From: Sporosarcina sp. NCCP-2222
GTDB lineage: Bacteria > Bacillota > Bacilli > Bacillales_A > Planococcaceae
Length of the DNA: 64,000 nucleotides
Assembly (NCBI RefSeq): GCF_023168145.1
Contig: NZ_BQYK01000003.1
Coordinates: 51,480-115,479, forward strand
Direction: 5' to 3'
How positions within the stretch are numbered: position 1 is the first letter of the stretch; each line of letters opens with the position of its first letter. A model generated the notes under the pieces. That model saw only the letters and a list, made by a program, of their open reading frames with translations, searched no databases and had not been told where the DNA came from. The translations under genes were made by a program, and so were the position numbers. Positions 7,921 to 17,816 of this stretch are shown here, piece after piece.

Positions 7921-9201
7921 TCACACCTCCTCGTCATTTGACAATTCAAGAAATGCGTCCCATTCATCATGGTGTTCGATTGCTACTAGTTGCTTTACTA
8001 TTTCGATGGCTTCGCTCCGTTTTCCTTCTTCTAAAAGGAAATGTGCGTACCGATCAAGAAAAATCGGATCATCCTTCATTCCAACATATGCCTCACTATA
8101 AGATACGTATGCATCATCGAATTGTTCCACCCGCTCCAAAGCATATGCTTTAAAAGCTGTTAACATCGGCAGATCCATTTGTGCTTCATCCGTTTCGGCC
8201 AATAGTGAAAGAAGTTCTTCATCTTTTTCTTGTTCATTGAATAACGAGGCTAATGCGATAAGCGCATCGATATATTCCGGGTCTAACGCTAAAGCTTCAC
8301 TCAGGTGCTCTTCCGCTTCATCAGTCTTCCCAAGTTTTAAGGCGGATTTTCCTGCTGCCAATCTCAGTTCTTTATCATATTCATCTCTAGTGATACCACG
8401 TACAAATAATTCATACGCCTTCTGGTCGTCACCTAACCTGGCAAAAGATTGGCCCGCCAGCATATAGGCAGAGAAATAGTCTGGATCGAGATCAAGTAAT
8501 TGTTCCATCAATTGAGTGGACCTCTTTGGCTGATCTGCTTGGAAATAAGCAAAGGCAGCTCCGAATAGATCATCAGGTGCCGATGATTCTTTTAGCAGCT
8601 GTTCATAAAAAGGAATCGCTTCTTCATATGCAGCACCGGCACTATAGGTTTCAGCCAATCTGGAAATGATTCTGATTCCTCCGATATCGTTAATCCCTTC
8701 GTCATTCAGTCCTGAATAAAGGGATGCCGCCTCGACATATTTACCGGCGTCCAATAATAATTCAGCGTAGGCAAAACGAAGCACCGGTTCCTCTGGCATA
8801 AGGGCTAATGCTTCTTTCACTTTCATTACCGCCGCTTCGGACATGCCAGACATTTGATAGTAATCCGCTAGAGACAATAAGGCTTGGACATATACATCTT
8901 CTTCAGGAGTGATGGAAGTTAAAAGTAACAAGGCCTCATCTTCCTCTCCCATTTCCAAGAGTGTTTCTGCCCGGTCGATTTTCAATTGCCCTTCTTCCGG
9001 CATCAGTTGAAGCAATTCTTCGTATAATGTATCAGCTAATTCCACATATCCATAGTCCATCATCATCCCAGCCAAATCATAGAGACTTTCCGGTTCTTCG
9101 GTTCCTTGCTGAAACTTATAGATTTTCTGTTCAATCTGCAGCCGCAGATCTTCTAGATTTCCCTCTCTGGCTGCCTGCAATAAATTCTCTAACTGACCCA
9201 T
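7921..9201 (-). CDS. ypiA: Tetratricopeptide repeat protein YpiA
   Basis: Soluble, very acidic protein of 426 residues made almost entirely of TPR helical pairs (for example LADTLYEELLQLMPEEG, AIPFYEQLLKESSAPDD, AEEHLSEALALDPEY). TPR proteins are protein-binding scaffolds; in Bacillus YpiA has no firmly assigned partner. The start is ATG 9201 (MGQLENLL), matching the 423-residue B. subtilis protein; the upstream extension MRCSACIQ is not expected. Adjacency to reoY suggests co-expression. Confidence 0.85.
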   Translation of the reverse strand: MGQLENLLQAAREGNLEDLRLQIEQKIYKFQQGTEEPESLYDLAGMMMDYGYVELADTLYEELLQLMPEEGQLKIDRAETLLEMGEEDEALLLLTSITPEEDVYVQALLSLADYYQMSGMSEAAVMKVKEALALMPEEPVLRFAYAELLLDAGKYVEAASLYSGLNDEGINDIGGIRIISRLAETYSAGAAYEEAIPFYEQLLKESSAPDDLFGAAFAYFQADQPKRSTQLMEQLLDLDPDYFSAYMLAGQSFARLGDDQKAYELFVRGITRDEYDKELRLAAGKSALKLGKTDEAEEHLSEALALDPEYIDALIALASLFNEQEKDEELLSLLAETDEAQMDLPMLTAFKAYALERVEQFDDAYVSYSEAYVGMKDDPIFLDRYAHFLLEEGKRSEAIEIVKQLVAIEHHDEWDAFLELSNDEEV

Positions 9202-9249
9202 ATTTTCACCTGTTCTTTCACTTTGTATACATGCGGAACATCGCACTTT

Positions 9250-10545
9250 TTAGGAACGGCCGGTCAATCGGTATAAGTCATCAAAGAAGTTTGGATAAGA
9301 GACCGCGATGCAAGAAGGATCCTCTATTTGAACCGGTCCATCCGAAACAAGAGCAGCAATAGCCGACATCATGCCAATGCGGTGATCGCCATAGGATTGA
9401 AGTGTTGCCCCAGACAACTTGCTCGGTCCTGTAATGATCATGCCATCTTCCGTTTCCTCGACTGTTGCTCCTAGCTTCTTCAGTTCGGAGGTGACAGCTG
9501 CAATCCGATCCGTTTCTTTTACACGCAATTCTTCTGCATCTTTGATAATTGTCTTGCCAGTTGCCTGTGTTGCCATTAAAGCAATAATCGGCAATTCATC
9601 GATTAATCGAGGAATCATGTCTCCTCCAATTTCTGTGCCATGAAGTTTGGCGCTTTTCACAGTGACCGTTCCGTACGGTTCACCATTTTCCCCTTTTTGG
9701 TCAACAATTTCAACTGTCACGCCCATCTCTCTCATCACATCTATCATTCCTGTACGGGATGGATTTAAACCGACGTTGATGAAGGATATCTCACTTTCCG
9801 GCACAATCGCAGCCGCCGCCATGAAAAATGCGGCAGATGAAATATCTCCAGGAACGATAACATCACAGCTTTTCAATGCTTGCTGGCCTTTTAAACAGAT
9901 TTCATTGTCATTCGTTTCAATCTCCGCCCCAAACTGGCGGAGCATCCGTTCTGTATGATCCCGTGAACCTGTCTTTTCTATTACGGATGTTTCCCCTTCA
10001 GCTTGCAGCGCTCCAAATAAAATCCCTGACTTCACTTGAGCGCTAGCAATTGGCATTTCATACTGAATGCTGTTTAACTGCTGGCCTATAATGGTTAAAG
10101 GTAAATAATTCGCGTCTCCTTCACCGGTAATGCTTGCCCCCATTTTTTCGAGGGGTGCAATAACTCTTTTCATCGGACGCTTTGACAAATAGGCATCCCC
10201 CGTTAAAGTCGACTGCACCTTTGATCCAGCCAATATTCCAAGCATAAGACGGGCCGTCGTTCCTGAATTCCCTGCATAGAGCGGAACGTCCGGTGTTTTC
10301 CAGCCGTCAATGCCTGGGCTGTCGATGGAGACCTGGTCCCCTTCCCTTTCGATCGTTACCCCTAATTTACGGAAAATATCAATTGTGCAAAGACAATCTT
10401 CCCCTGGGAGAAAACCAGAGATTGTTGTTTTGCCAGCTGCAATTGACCCTAACATAACAGCACGATGGGAAATCGATTTATCTCCCGGTACCTTCAGCTC
10501 TCCACGTAATGTTGGATTCGTGAACTTCACTGTTTTCGTCTCCAT
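9250..10545 (-). CDS. aroA: 3-phosphoshikimate 1-carboxyvinyltransferase (EPSP synthase)
   Basis: Sixth step of the shikimate pathway, joining shikimate-3-phosphate and phosphoenolpyruvate. The 431-residue length is normal. Substrate-binding motifs are visible: GDKSISHRA near residue 21, GNSGTTARLM near 92, and KETDRI with SYGDHR toward the C-terminus. It is the last gene of the aro supraoperon (named aroE in B. subtilis). ATG follows GAGGGG. Confidence 0.97.
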   Translation of the reverse strand: METKTVKFTNPTLRGELKVPGDKSISHRAVMLGSIAAGKTTISGFLPGEDCLCTIDIFRKLGVTIEREGDQVSIDSPGIDGWKTPDVPLYAGNSGTTARLMLGILAGSKVQSTLTGDAYLSKRPMKRVIAPLEKMGASITGEGDANYLPLTIIGQQLNSIQYEMPIASAQVKSGILFGALQAEGETSVIEKTGSRDHTERMLRQFGAEIETNDNEICLKGQQALKSCDVIVPGDISSAAFFMAAAAIVPESEISFINVGLNPSRTGMIDVMREMGVTVEIVDQKGENGEPYGTVTVKSAKLHGTEIGGDMIPRLIDELPIIALMATQATGKTIIKDAEELRVKETDRIAAVTSELKKLGATVEETEDGMIITGPSKLSGATLQSYGDHRIGMMSAIAALVSDGPVQIEDPSCIAVSYPNFFDDLYRLTGRS

Positions 10546-10562
10546 TATGACGACCCCTCTTC

Positions 10563-11675
10563 TTAAATGATATGCATACTATAATCTGTTGCTTTTGATA
10601 GAACTTGTCTCGCTTTCTTTCGATCTTCCGCCGTTTGGAAACTGACGACTAATATACCGTACACATCCGTCCGGGTCTCGACAATCCGAATATTCGTCAA
10701 ACTGATCCGCTCGTCTGCAAGGATTTTTGTGATCTCCGAAATCACACCTGGATGATCAGGCACATCGATATGCAGATCGAACGGCATGTATAGGGCACCT
10801 TGAACGGCACCTTCTTTTGTAGAAGGCAAATGATCCCGATACTGTTTTGCTTCTGCAAAAAAATCAAAAATTTTATCGGGTTCGTTTGAAGCAAGCATGG
10901 ACCGGACTTCTTCCATTTCTTTCATCCAGCCATCAAGCTGATTCAAAAGCTCGTCTCTGTTCTGTATCGTGATATCTCTCCACATAATTGGATCTGCGGA
11001 GGCAATTCTCGTTAAATCCCTGAAGCCGCCTGCTGCCAAGTTTTTCACAAAAGGCTGTCCTGCTTCCTGTTTTGCAAGCAATCCAACCATCGAAGATGCA
11101 ACAATATGAGGGAAATGACTGACAATAGCCGTCATCCGATCATGCTGTTCCGCTTCGAGAACAACGACTTTTCCTTTGGTCGATGCTAAGAGATCCTTTA
11201 AGGAATCCACTTTGGTTGAATCCGTTGTCTTACCCGGAGTCAGTATATAATAAGCATTTTCAAATAAATGCGGTTTCGCTGCACTTACTCCACTTTTATG
11301 CGATCCTGCCATCGGGTGCCCGCCGATGACTACAATGCCTCTACCCTCTAATTCTTTTGCCGCTTCCATGATCGGAAATTTTGTGCTTCCTGTATCGGTA
11401 ATGATGGCATTTTCTTTAAATGTCCAATCTACCGCTTCCTTCATCATGGAAACAGTAGTATTTACTGGCGTTGCGAAAAAGACAAAATCCGCTTGTTCGC
11501 AAGCGGACTCGGCTGATGGAGCGATCATATCAATAATACCTCGACGATAGGCTTCATCTGCGGTTTTATACGAACGGTCGAATCCAGTAATATAAATATC
11601 CGGATTCCTTTTCAAGGCCAATCCCAGTGATCCTCCGATCAGCCCTAAACCAATAATTGCAACGTTACGCTTCAT
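10563..11675 (-). CDS. tyrA: Prephenate dehydrogenase with C-terminal ACT domain
   Basis: NAD-dependent enzyme of tyrosine synthesis. GLGLIGGSLGLAL near the N-terminus is the nucleotide loop, and GGHPMAGSHKSG is the catalytic region. After about residue 290 comes an ACT domain (LHIDVPDHPGVISEITKILADE), the usual tyrosine-sensing module. The start is ATG 11675, after AAGGTGG, giving 370 residues. It overlaps the end of hisC by 11 bases. Confidence 0.95.
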   Translation of the reverse strand: MKRNVAIIGLGLIGGSLGLALKRNPDIYITGFDRSYKTADEAYRRGIIDMIAPSAESACEQADFVFFATPVNTTVSMMKEAVDWTFKENAIITDTGSTKFPIMEAAKELEGRGIVVIGGHPMAGSHKSGVSAAKPHLFENAYYILTPGKTTDSTKVDSLKDLLASTKGKVVVLEAEQHDRMTAIVSHFPHIVASSMVGLLAKQEAGQPFVKNLAAGGFRDLTRIASADPIMWRDITIQNRDELLNQLDGWMKEMEEVRSMLASNEPDKIFDFFAEAKQYRDHLPSTKEGAVQGALYMPFDLHIDVPDHPGVISEITKILADERISLTNIRIVETRTDVYGILVVSFQTAEDRKKARQVLSKATDYSMHII

Positions 11676-12768
11676 TAGAACCACCTTTTTTCAGGAGCTC
11701 GTCGAATGCCTCAAAAAACCCGTCATTTTGCTGTTCGGTGCCAATCGTCACCCTAATATATCCAGGCGTGCCAAGTGCATTGCCACTCCGCACAATATAC
11801 CCTTGCCGCAAAAGGAATTCGGATGCTTCATCTGCATCTCCCGGCACTTGCATTAACACGAAGTTGGTTTGGGAATCAAACATGTGAAGTCCATGTTGTT
11901 CTGCAAATTTTGCAAAGCGGTTCCTCTGTTGATCATTTAGTGATCTGCATTTATTAATAAATTCTTCATCCAGGACCGCCACCTCAGCTACTGCTACTGC
12001 AAGTGAGTTATTGTTGAATGGGTTCCTCACTTTATTTAACGGTGTTACAATAGCCGGATCTGCGATTCCATAACCCAGACGCATGGAAGCCAGCCCATAT
12101 GCTTTTGAAAAAGTGCGCAGCACAATAATATTTTTAAATTGCGCTAGCAGTGAGATCGAATCGACATGTTGCTCATCTGTAATATATTCAAAGTAGGCTT
12201 CATCCAAAACGACGAGCACATCTTCCGGCACTTTCTTCAAGAAACCTTCAATTTTGTCAGCAGGCATTAGATTTCCTGTCGGATTGTTTGGATTACAAAT
12301 CCAGATGACAGCCGTGTCCTTCGTTACAGCCTCCAAAAAAGCATCCAAATCATGTGAGCCATCTTGTAACGGAATTTCGGTTATGGCCGCTCCTTCGATT
12401 TTCGCGTTATGCGCATACTGAGGAAAAGTCGGTGTTGCCATAATCGTATGTTTACCCTTATCCAATAAAGCTCTACAAATAATTGTTATGATTTCATCCG
12501 AACCATTTCCGAAAAGAATGGACTCTTCTGATACACCATGTTTTTCCGCCAACGTCTTACGAAGACGGCTGGAATGGCCGTCAGGATAGATTTCATATTG
12601 AAGCGGATTTTGGTCTAAGTAATCCAAAACTTGCTGAGACGTGCCATAAGGGTTTTCATTGGACGCCAGTTTCACAATATTGGTCAGTCCATACGCACGT
12701 TTCACTTCATCAATCGATCTTCCCGGTTTATACGGTCTCATCTCTTCCAATACGGTTTTCCACTTCAT
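11665..12768 (-). CDS. hisC: Histidinol-phosphate aminotransferase
   Basis: PLP-dependent class I/II aminotransferase of 367 residues. In Bacillus this enzyme serves both histidine synthesis and aromatic amino acid transamination, which explains its place between aroH and tyrA. The PLP lysine lies in FSKAYGLASMRLGYG, and SNENPYG near the N-terminus is also characteristic. ATG follows GGAGGG. In B. subtilis the trp operon precedes hisC; here aroH does. Confidence 0.95.
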   Translation of the reverse strand: MKWKTVLEEMRPYKPGRSIDEVKRAYGLTNIVKLASNENPYGTSQQVLDYLDQNPLQYEIYPDGHSSRLRKTLAEKHGVSEESILFGNGSDEIITIICRALLDKGKHTIMATPTFPQYAHNAKIEGAAITEIPLQDGSHDLDAFLEAVTKDTAVIWICNPNNPTGNLMPADKIEGFLKKVPEDVLVVLDEAYFEYITDEQHVDSISLLAQFKNIIVLRTFSKAYGLASMRLGYGIADPAIVTPLNKVRNPFNNNSLAVAVAEVAVLDEEFINKCRSLNDQQRNRFAKFAEQHGLHMFDSQTNFVLMQVPGDADEASEFLLRQGYIVRSGNALGTPGYIRVTIGTEQQNDGFFEAFDELLKKGGSNEA

Positions 12769-12782
12769 ATGTATCCCTCCAG

Positions 12783-13151
12783 TTAATTCGGCTGTAAATC
12801 CGGACGAAGCTTAATTGCATCATTATGATAAATATGCCGGATTTCTTTTTGAGGTGTTTCTAAATTGACATGCATTAATATTCTGATACATTGTGGCATA
12901 GAGCCTGGCACGTCCATTTCATGCGTACACATTACAGGGACGTATTTCCATCCATCAATGGATCGTATCGCCTTTGCCGGGAATACGGATTTAATATCTG
13001 GCGTCGTGGAAACAATGACGGATACAATGTCTTCCGGTGGGAACTGATTCGCATTCGCCATTTCTAGAGCAAGGGCTTCTGTCTCTTTCAATATCGCATC
13101 TATATCATCGCAATGAACTGTTGTCGCTCCTCTGACTCCTCTAACTGTCAT
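12783..13151 (-). CDS. aroH: Chorismate mutase, AroH type
   Basis: Monofunctional trimeric chorismate mutase of 122 residues, converting chorismate to prephenate. The N-terminus VRGVRGATTV contains the active-site Arg7 region, and EMDVPGSMPQCIRILMHVN matches the second conserved block. ATG lies nine bases after CGGAGG, and the gene overlaps aroB by 11 bases. Confidence 0.95.
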   Translation of the reverse strand: MTVRGVRGATTVHCDDIDAILKETEALALEMANANQFPPEDIVSVIVSTTPDIKSVFPAKAIRSIDGWKYVPVMCTHEMDVPGSMPQCIRILMHVNLETPQKEIRHIYHNDAIKLRPDLQPN

Positions 13152-14250
13152 TCCTGCCTGCCTCCGTTCTATTTTTTAACTCTTCAAATACCGATTCGCA
13201 TTCTTCTGCTGTAACAGGTTTTACATACGGATTGCCGATGTCCTGCAGTAAGACAAAATTCAACTGGCCGTAGGTTGCTTTTTTATCTTTCGCCATATAG
13301 TCCATGAAATGTGTAAAAGGATGCTGATGGATTGGTTCGAACGTGTACCCATTGCGTTGTGCAAATTCGATTAGACGATCCGCTATGCCAGCTGGCTGTA
13401 GTCCATGACGCTCGCTAAGGATCAGACTGTACGCCATCCCAATCATGACACATTCACCGTGGCTGAGCCCGCCGAAGCCGCAAACTGCCTCCACGCCATG
13501 GCCAAATGTATGACCGAAGTTCAAAAACTTTCTCGTTGAATGCTCAAACTGGTCTTCTTCCACAATGTTTGCTTTCACTTCGATTCCTTTCAGCAATTCT
13601 ACAGATAGCCATTCTGCAGAAGGGGAAATAAACTGTTGGTTGTTCAGAAGCTCTTCCGACCATGAAACATCGGAAATGAGTGCGTGCTTGAGCAATTCCG
13701 CCATGCCCGAACGGATTTCCCTTGCAGGCAATGTTTGCAAAATCGGTGTGTGGAATAAGACGGCTGCCGGCTGGTGGAATGACCCAACCATGTTCTTCCC
13801 TTCCGGCATATTAATGGCCGTCTTTCCGCCAACCGCACTGTCATGCGCCAAAATGGTTGTTGGACATTGGATATAAGCAATGCCACGCATGAAAGTGGCA
13901 GCGACAAAACCTGTCAAATCCCCACAAGCCCCTCCGCCAAAAGCAATTAGCAAAGAATTCCGGGTAAAGCGATGTTGGAGCAAAAAGCTATGACAATCAA
14001 GAAAGACAGCCGGCGTCTTACTTGCCTCCCCTGCCGGAACAATCTTGACAACGGGGGCCACACCTAATGATTGAATGGAGGTTGTTAATTTCTCCAAGTG
14101 AAGGTCCGCCACTTTTTCATCTGCAATGATGCCGATCTGATCAGCTTTTTTCAGTTGATCGGCATATGTCGTACCTAATAGATCATAGGCTTGCTCACTA
14201 ATATGGACGTCATATAGATGTCCAGGAATTTTAACTGTTAATTTCGCCAT
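13141..14250 (-). CDS. aroB: 3-dehydroquinate synthase
   Basis: Second step of the shikimate pathway (DAHP to 3-dehydroquinate), NAD- and metal-dependent. The NAD/substrate motifs IAFGGGACGDLTGF and TTILAHDSAVGGKTAIN and the zinc-binding NFGHTFGHGVE are present. Length is 369 residues. It begins one base after aroC ends. Confidence 0.96.
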   Translation of the reverse strand: MAKLTVKIPGHLYDVHISEQAYDLLGTTYADQLKKADQIGIIADEKVADLHLEKLTTSIQSLGVAPVVKIVPAGEASKTPAVFLDCHSFLLQHRFTRNSLLIAFGGGACGDLTGFVAATFMRGIAYIQCPTTILAHDSAVGGKTAINMPEGKNMVGSFHQPAAVLFHTPILQTLPAREIRSGMAELLKHALISDVSWSEELLNNQQFISPSAEWLSVELLKGIEVKANIVEEDQFEHSTRKFLNFGHTFGHGVEAVCGFGGLSHGECVMIGMAYSLILSERHGLQPAGIADRLIEFAQRNGYTFEPIHQHPFTHFMDYMAKDKKATYGQLNFVLLQDIGNPYVKPVTAEECESVFEELKNRTEAGRNDS

Positions 14251-14251
14251 A

Positions 14252-15433
14252 TTAAAACCCCTTTACATATTCTCTGTACTCGTCCAGCTCTTTCTTGAGC
14301 CCTTCCATTGTAAATGAACGGAATTCTTCCATAATCGCTTTCGCCAATTCCGTTGCAATCACATGCTCCGCCACCACGGATGCAGCGGGAACTGCACAAG
14401 GATCAGAACGCTCAATTGTCGCAACAAATGGCTCCTTCGTTTCAATATCGACACTTTCCAACGGTTTATATAAAGTTGGAATCGGCTTCATCACGCCGCG
14501 AATGACGATCGGCATGCCAGTGGACATTCCGCCTTCCAAGCCACCAAGACGATTGGATTTTCGGTAATATCCCTCTTCCTCACTCCAAGCGATTTCATCA
14601 TGCACTTCACTGCCAGGAATTTTCGCCATTTCAAACCCGAGGCCGATTTCTACTCCTTTGAACGCATTAATGCTCATCATGGCGCCAGCTAGCTTGCCAT
14701 CCAGCTTTCTGTCGAATTGGACATAGCTTCCGATTCCAGGAGGACAGCCTTCGATGATGACCTCGACGACGCCGCCTAGTGTATCTCCGCGCTCTTTAAT
14801 GGAATCGATCGCTTCAACCATCTTGGCAGAAGCCGCAGGGTCCGCGCAGTAAACAGGATCATTTTCAACGATGTCCCGGAGTTTATCTGCTGAAAGGCCG
14901 GCATAAGCAGCGGGATCAGTTGTAACACCGCCAATTTCAGTCACATGCGAAACGGTATGTATGCCGAGTTCTCTTAAAAATTGTTTCGCGACTGCTCCGA
15001 CAGCTACGCGCATCGTTGTTTCACGGGCAGAAGAACGTTCCAGGACATTTCGCAAATCCCGATGGCCGTATTTCATGCCGCCTACGAGATCCGCATGGCC
15101 GGGCCGTGGCCGGGTGATACGGCGTTTTATATCGCGCGGGTCTATATCTTCAGGCAAAGGCTCGATGCCCATAATGCCTGTCCAATGCTTCCAGTCATCG
15201 TTCACGACCGTTAATGTAACAGGGGAACCAAGCGTCTTCCCATGACGCACACCTGAAGAAATGACGACTTTATCTTTTTCTATTTGCATTCTGCGGCCGC
15301 GGCCATGCCCGCCTTGCCGCCTCTTCAATTCTTTATTGATCATCTCTTCTTGCAATTCCATTTGGGCAGGAAGCCCTTCAATGATGGCCGTCAATTGCGG
15401 ACCATGTGATTCACCAGCAGTAAAAAATCTCAT
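14252..15433 (-). CDS. aroC: Chorismate synthase
   Basis: Final step of the shikimate pathway, requiring reduced FMN. The signatures GESHGPQL at the N-terminus, [13 protein letters not shown] and [12 protein letters not shown] are present. The start is ATG 15433, nine bases after GAGGAGG, giving 393 residues; the upstream TTG at 15439 would be too close to the ribosome site. It is the first aro gene, preceded by cheR and its terminator, so an aro promoter probably lies in 15434-15530, though I cannot point to one. Confidence 0.96.
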   Translation of the reverse strand: MRFFTAGESHGPQLTAIIEGLPAQMELQEEMINKELKRRQGGHGRGRRMQIEKDKVVISSGVRHGKTLGSPVTLTVVNDDWKHWTGIMGIEPLPEDIDPRDIKRRITRPRPGHADLVGGMKYGHRDLRNVLERSSARETTMRVAVGAVAKQFLRELGIHTVSHVTEIGGVTTDPAAYAGLSADKLRDIVENDPVYCADPAASAKMVEAIDSIKERGDTLGGVVEVIIEGCPPGIGSYVQFDRKLDGKLAGAMMSINAFKGVEIGLGFEMAKIPGSEVHDEIAWSEEEGYYRKSNRLGGLEGGMSTGMPIVIRGVMKPIPTLYKPLESVDIETKEPFVATIERSDPCAVPAASVVAEHVIATELAKAIMEEFRSFTMEGLKKELDEYREYVKGF

Positions 15434-15530
15434 TTCCAAATTCCTCCTCAGCTAATCTAATCTCTAGATGATGCAGTATCCGTTTATAGCACTTTACCAA
15501 AGGAAAGGTTTTTTGACTATAGGCTATTAT

Positions 15531-15557
15531 AAAAAAATATCCGGAAGGATCCGGATA
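15531..15557 (-). terminator. Terminator of cheR
   Basis: TATCCGGA and TCCGGATA form a perfect 8-bp stem with a 4-base loop, followed on the minus strand by seven T. Confidence 0.88.
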
Positions 15558-15596
15558 GGATGTTATTTATCGAAGAAACTGAGCCATTTCGACATT

Positions 15597-16394
<798 letters not shown>

Positions 16395-16549
16395 CTATTA
16401 TATCGAAAAAGACGCTCGATATGTAGCAAATATTATTTATTTTATTGAAATCTTAACGCATGTGTCTAAACTTTTAACAGGTTTTACGTGTGGTGGGGCT
16501 GAGCTGGATGCAGGAGTTTGTCGTAAGATACTCCGGGTTACCGGGGGGT

Positions 16550-16696
16550 ACGCCAAATAAAGGGGATGGGGCGTCAAATAGTGTTGGCAAAGCGCCAAAA
16601 TAACCTGCCTAGACGCCAAATAGTGTTGGCTTTACGCCAAATTAAACTGGATAGGCGCCAAATAGTGTCAGCGATGCGCCAAAAAAATCTGGGATC
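16550..16696. repeat. Seven-copy 21-bp phased array (42-bp dimer) with RCGCCAAA core
   Basis: The core RCGYCAAA begins at 16550, 16571, 16592, 16613, 16634, 16655 and 16676, a strict 21-bp step. Alternate copies (16571, 16613, 16655) continue TAGTGTTGGC or TAGTGTCAGC, so the true unit is about 42 bp; in the copy at 16613 GCCAA and TTGGC make a small inverted repeat. The unit divides by three, but no plausible gene covers it on either strand. It lies in the gene-free block between cheR and ndk. Confidence 0.85.
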
Positions 16697-16760
16697 TCTC
16701 CGCATGGGATTCAATTATGATGATTAATTAACTGAGTCGGTTGGCGGTAAGTGGTTGATT

Positions 16761-17133
16761 TGAATGACAGTATTTCTCGCTGAACGCCAGTAAAGCGAAA
16801 CGTACGCCAGTTTATCTCGCTGAACGCCAGTAACGTGAAACGAAAGCCAGATTATCCCGCTGAACGCCAGTAAAGCGAAACGAACGCCAGATTATCTCGC
16901 TGAACGCCAGTAAAGTGAAATGAACGCCATATTATCTCGCTGAACGCCAGTAAAGTGAAATGAACGCCAGATTATCTCGCTGAACGCCAGTAAAGTGAAA
17001 TGAACGCCAGATTATCTCGCTGAACGCCAGTAAAGTGAAATGAACGCCAGATTATCTCGTTGAACGCCAGTAAAGCGAAACGAACGCCAGATTATCACGC
17101 TGAACGCCAGTAAAGCGAAACGAACGTCAGATT
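16761..17133. repeat. 40-bp tandem repeat array with two GAACGCCAG cores per unit
   Basis: Eight complete 40-bp units start at 16781 and every 40 bases to 17061; a ninth is cut off near 17133 and a degenerate half unit occupies 16761-16780. Each unit has a first half reading tgaacgccagtaaagcgaaa and a second half reading cgaacgccagattatctcgc, so the GCCAG core recurs every 20 bp. Units 4-7 share AGTGAAAT where others have AGCGAAAC, which suggests recent local duplication. Forty is not a multiple of three, so no repetitive protein is encoded. There are no variable spacers. Confidence 0.92.
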
Positions 17134-17233
17134 CACGCACAACCGTCGGTCACCGCTATATCTCGCACCAACACTACATCCATAGCACGCCTGCAAATCA
17201 TGAGCACTCCTCCACCTCGAAAAACCAGCCATC

Positions 17234-17272
17234 AAAAAAACAGCCATAGCGCAATTAGCGCAAGGCTGTTTC
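17234..17272 (-). terminator. Terminator of ndk
   Basis: AAACAGCC pairs with GGCTGTTT, enclosing an inner GCGC-aatta-GCGC hairpin; a T-run follows on the minus strand. Confidence 0.82.
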
Positions 17273-17282
17273 TGAAAAATAA

Positions 17283-17729
17283 TTAGTTGATCCAGCTAGT
17301 CATGGATTTGTCGTAAGAAACTAGCTCTTCGTCTTTGAAGAACAAGCCGATTTCACGGACAGCAGATTCTGGTGAATCAGAACCGTGGATGATGTTTTTG
17401 CCGACTGTTACTGCGAAGTCGCCGCGAACTGTTCCTGGCGCAGATTCTTTCGGGTTTGTAGCACCCATCATAAGACGAGCTGTGGAGATAACGTTTTCGC
17501 CTTCCCATACCATTGCGAAAACTGGACCAGAAGTGATGAAGTCAACTAGTTCGCCGAAGAATGGGCGCTCTTTGTGTTCACCGTAATGTTGTTCAGCAAG
17601 CTCTTGTGAAATTTGCATAAGTTTACCGCCGACCAATGTGAAGCCTTTCTTTTCGAAACGGCTGACGATTTCACCGATTAGATTACGTTGTACGCCATCA
17701 GGCTTAACCATTAAAAATGTTCTTTCCAT
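17283..17729 (-). CDS. ndk: Nucleoside diphosphate kinase
   Basis: Transfers the gamma phosphate of ATP to nucleoside diphosphates through a phosphohistidine. The active-site motif [12 protein letters not shown] contains the catalytic histidine, and the protein begins [16 protein letters not shown]. The start is ATG 17729 after AAAGGAGTG, giving 148 residues; an upstream GTG/ATG extension to 17801 reaches into the promoter and is rejected. Confidence 0.97.
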   Translation of the reverse strand: MERTFLMVKPDGVQRNLIGEIVSRFEKKGFTLVGGKLMQISQELAEQHYGEHKERPFFGELVDFITSGPVFAMVWEGENVISTARLMMGATNPKESAPGTVRGDFAVTVGKNIIHGSDSPESAVREIGLFFKDEELVSYDKSMTSWIN

Positions 17730-17770
17730 TGATAACACTCCTTTGTGTATGTATCGGATTTTCTCCTTAC

Positions 17771-17801
17771 TGATCGTACCACCACGATCACAATCTTTCA
17801 A
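17771..17801 (-). promoter_or_regulatory. ndk promoter with an overlapping inverted repeat
   Basis: Minus-strand TTGAAA (17801-17796), 17-base spacer and TACGAT (17778-17773). The -10 box is inside a perfect dyad, TGATCGT-N6-ACGATCA at 17771-17790, which could be an operator. Confidence 0.5.
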
Positions 17802-17816
17802 CTGCCAGCATAATTG

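Noticed and set aside
16437-16619. 60-codon minus-strand ORF
   Set aside because: No ribosome site, runs through the 21-bp repeats, and composition is not protein-like.
16761-17133. CRISPR array
   Set aside because: Repeats follow each other with no variable spacers, and no cas gene is nearby.
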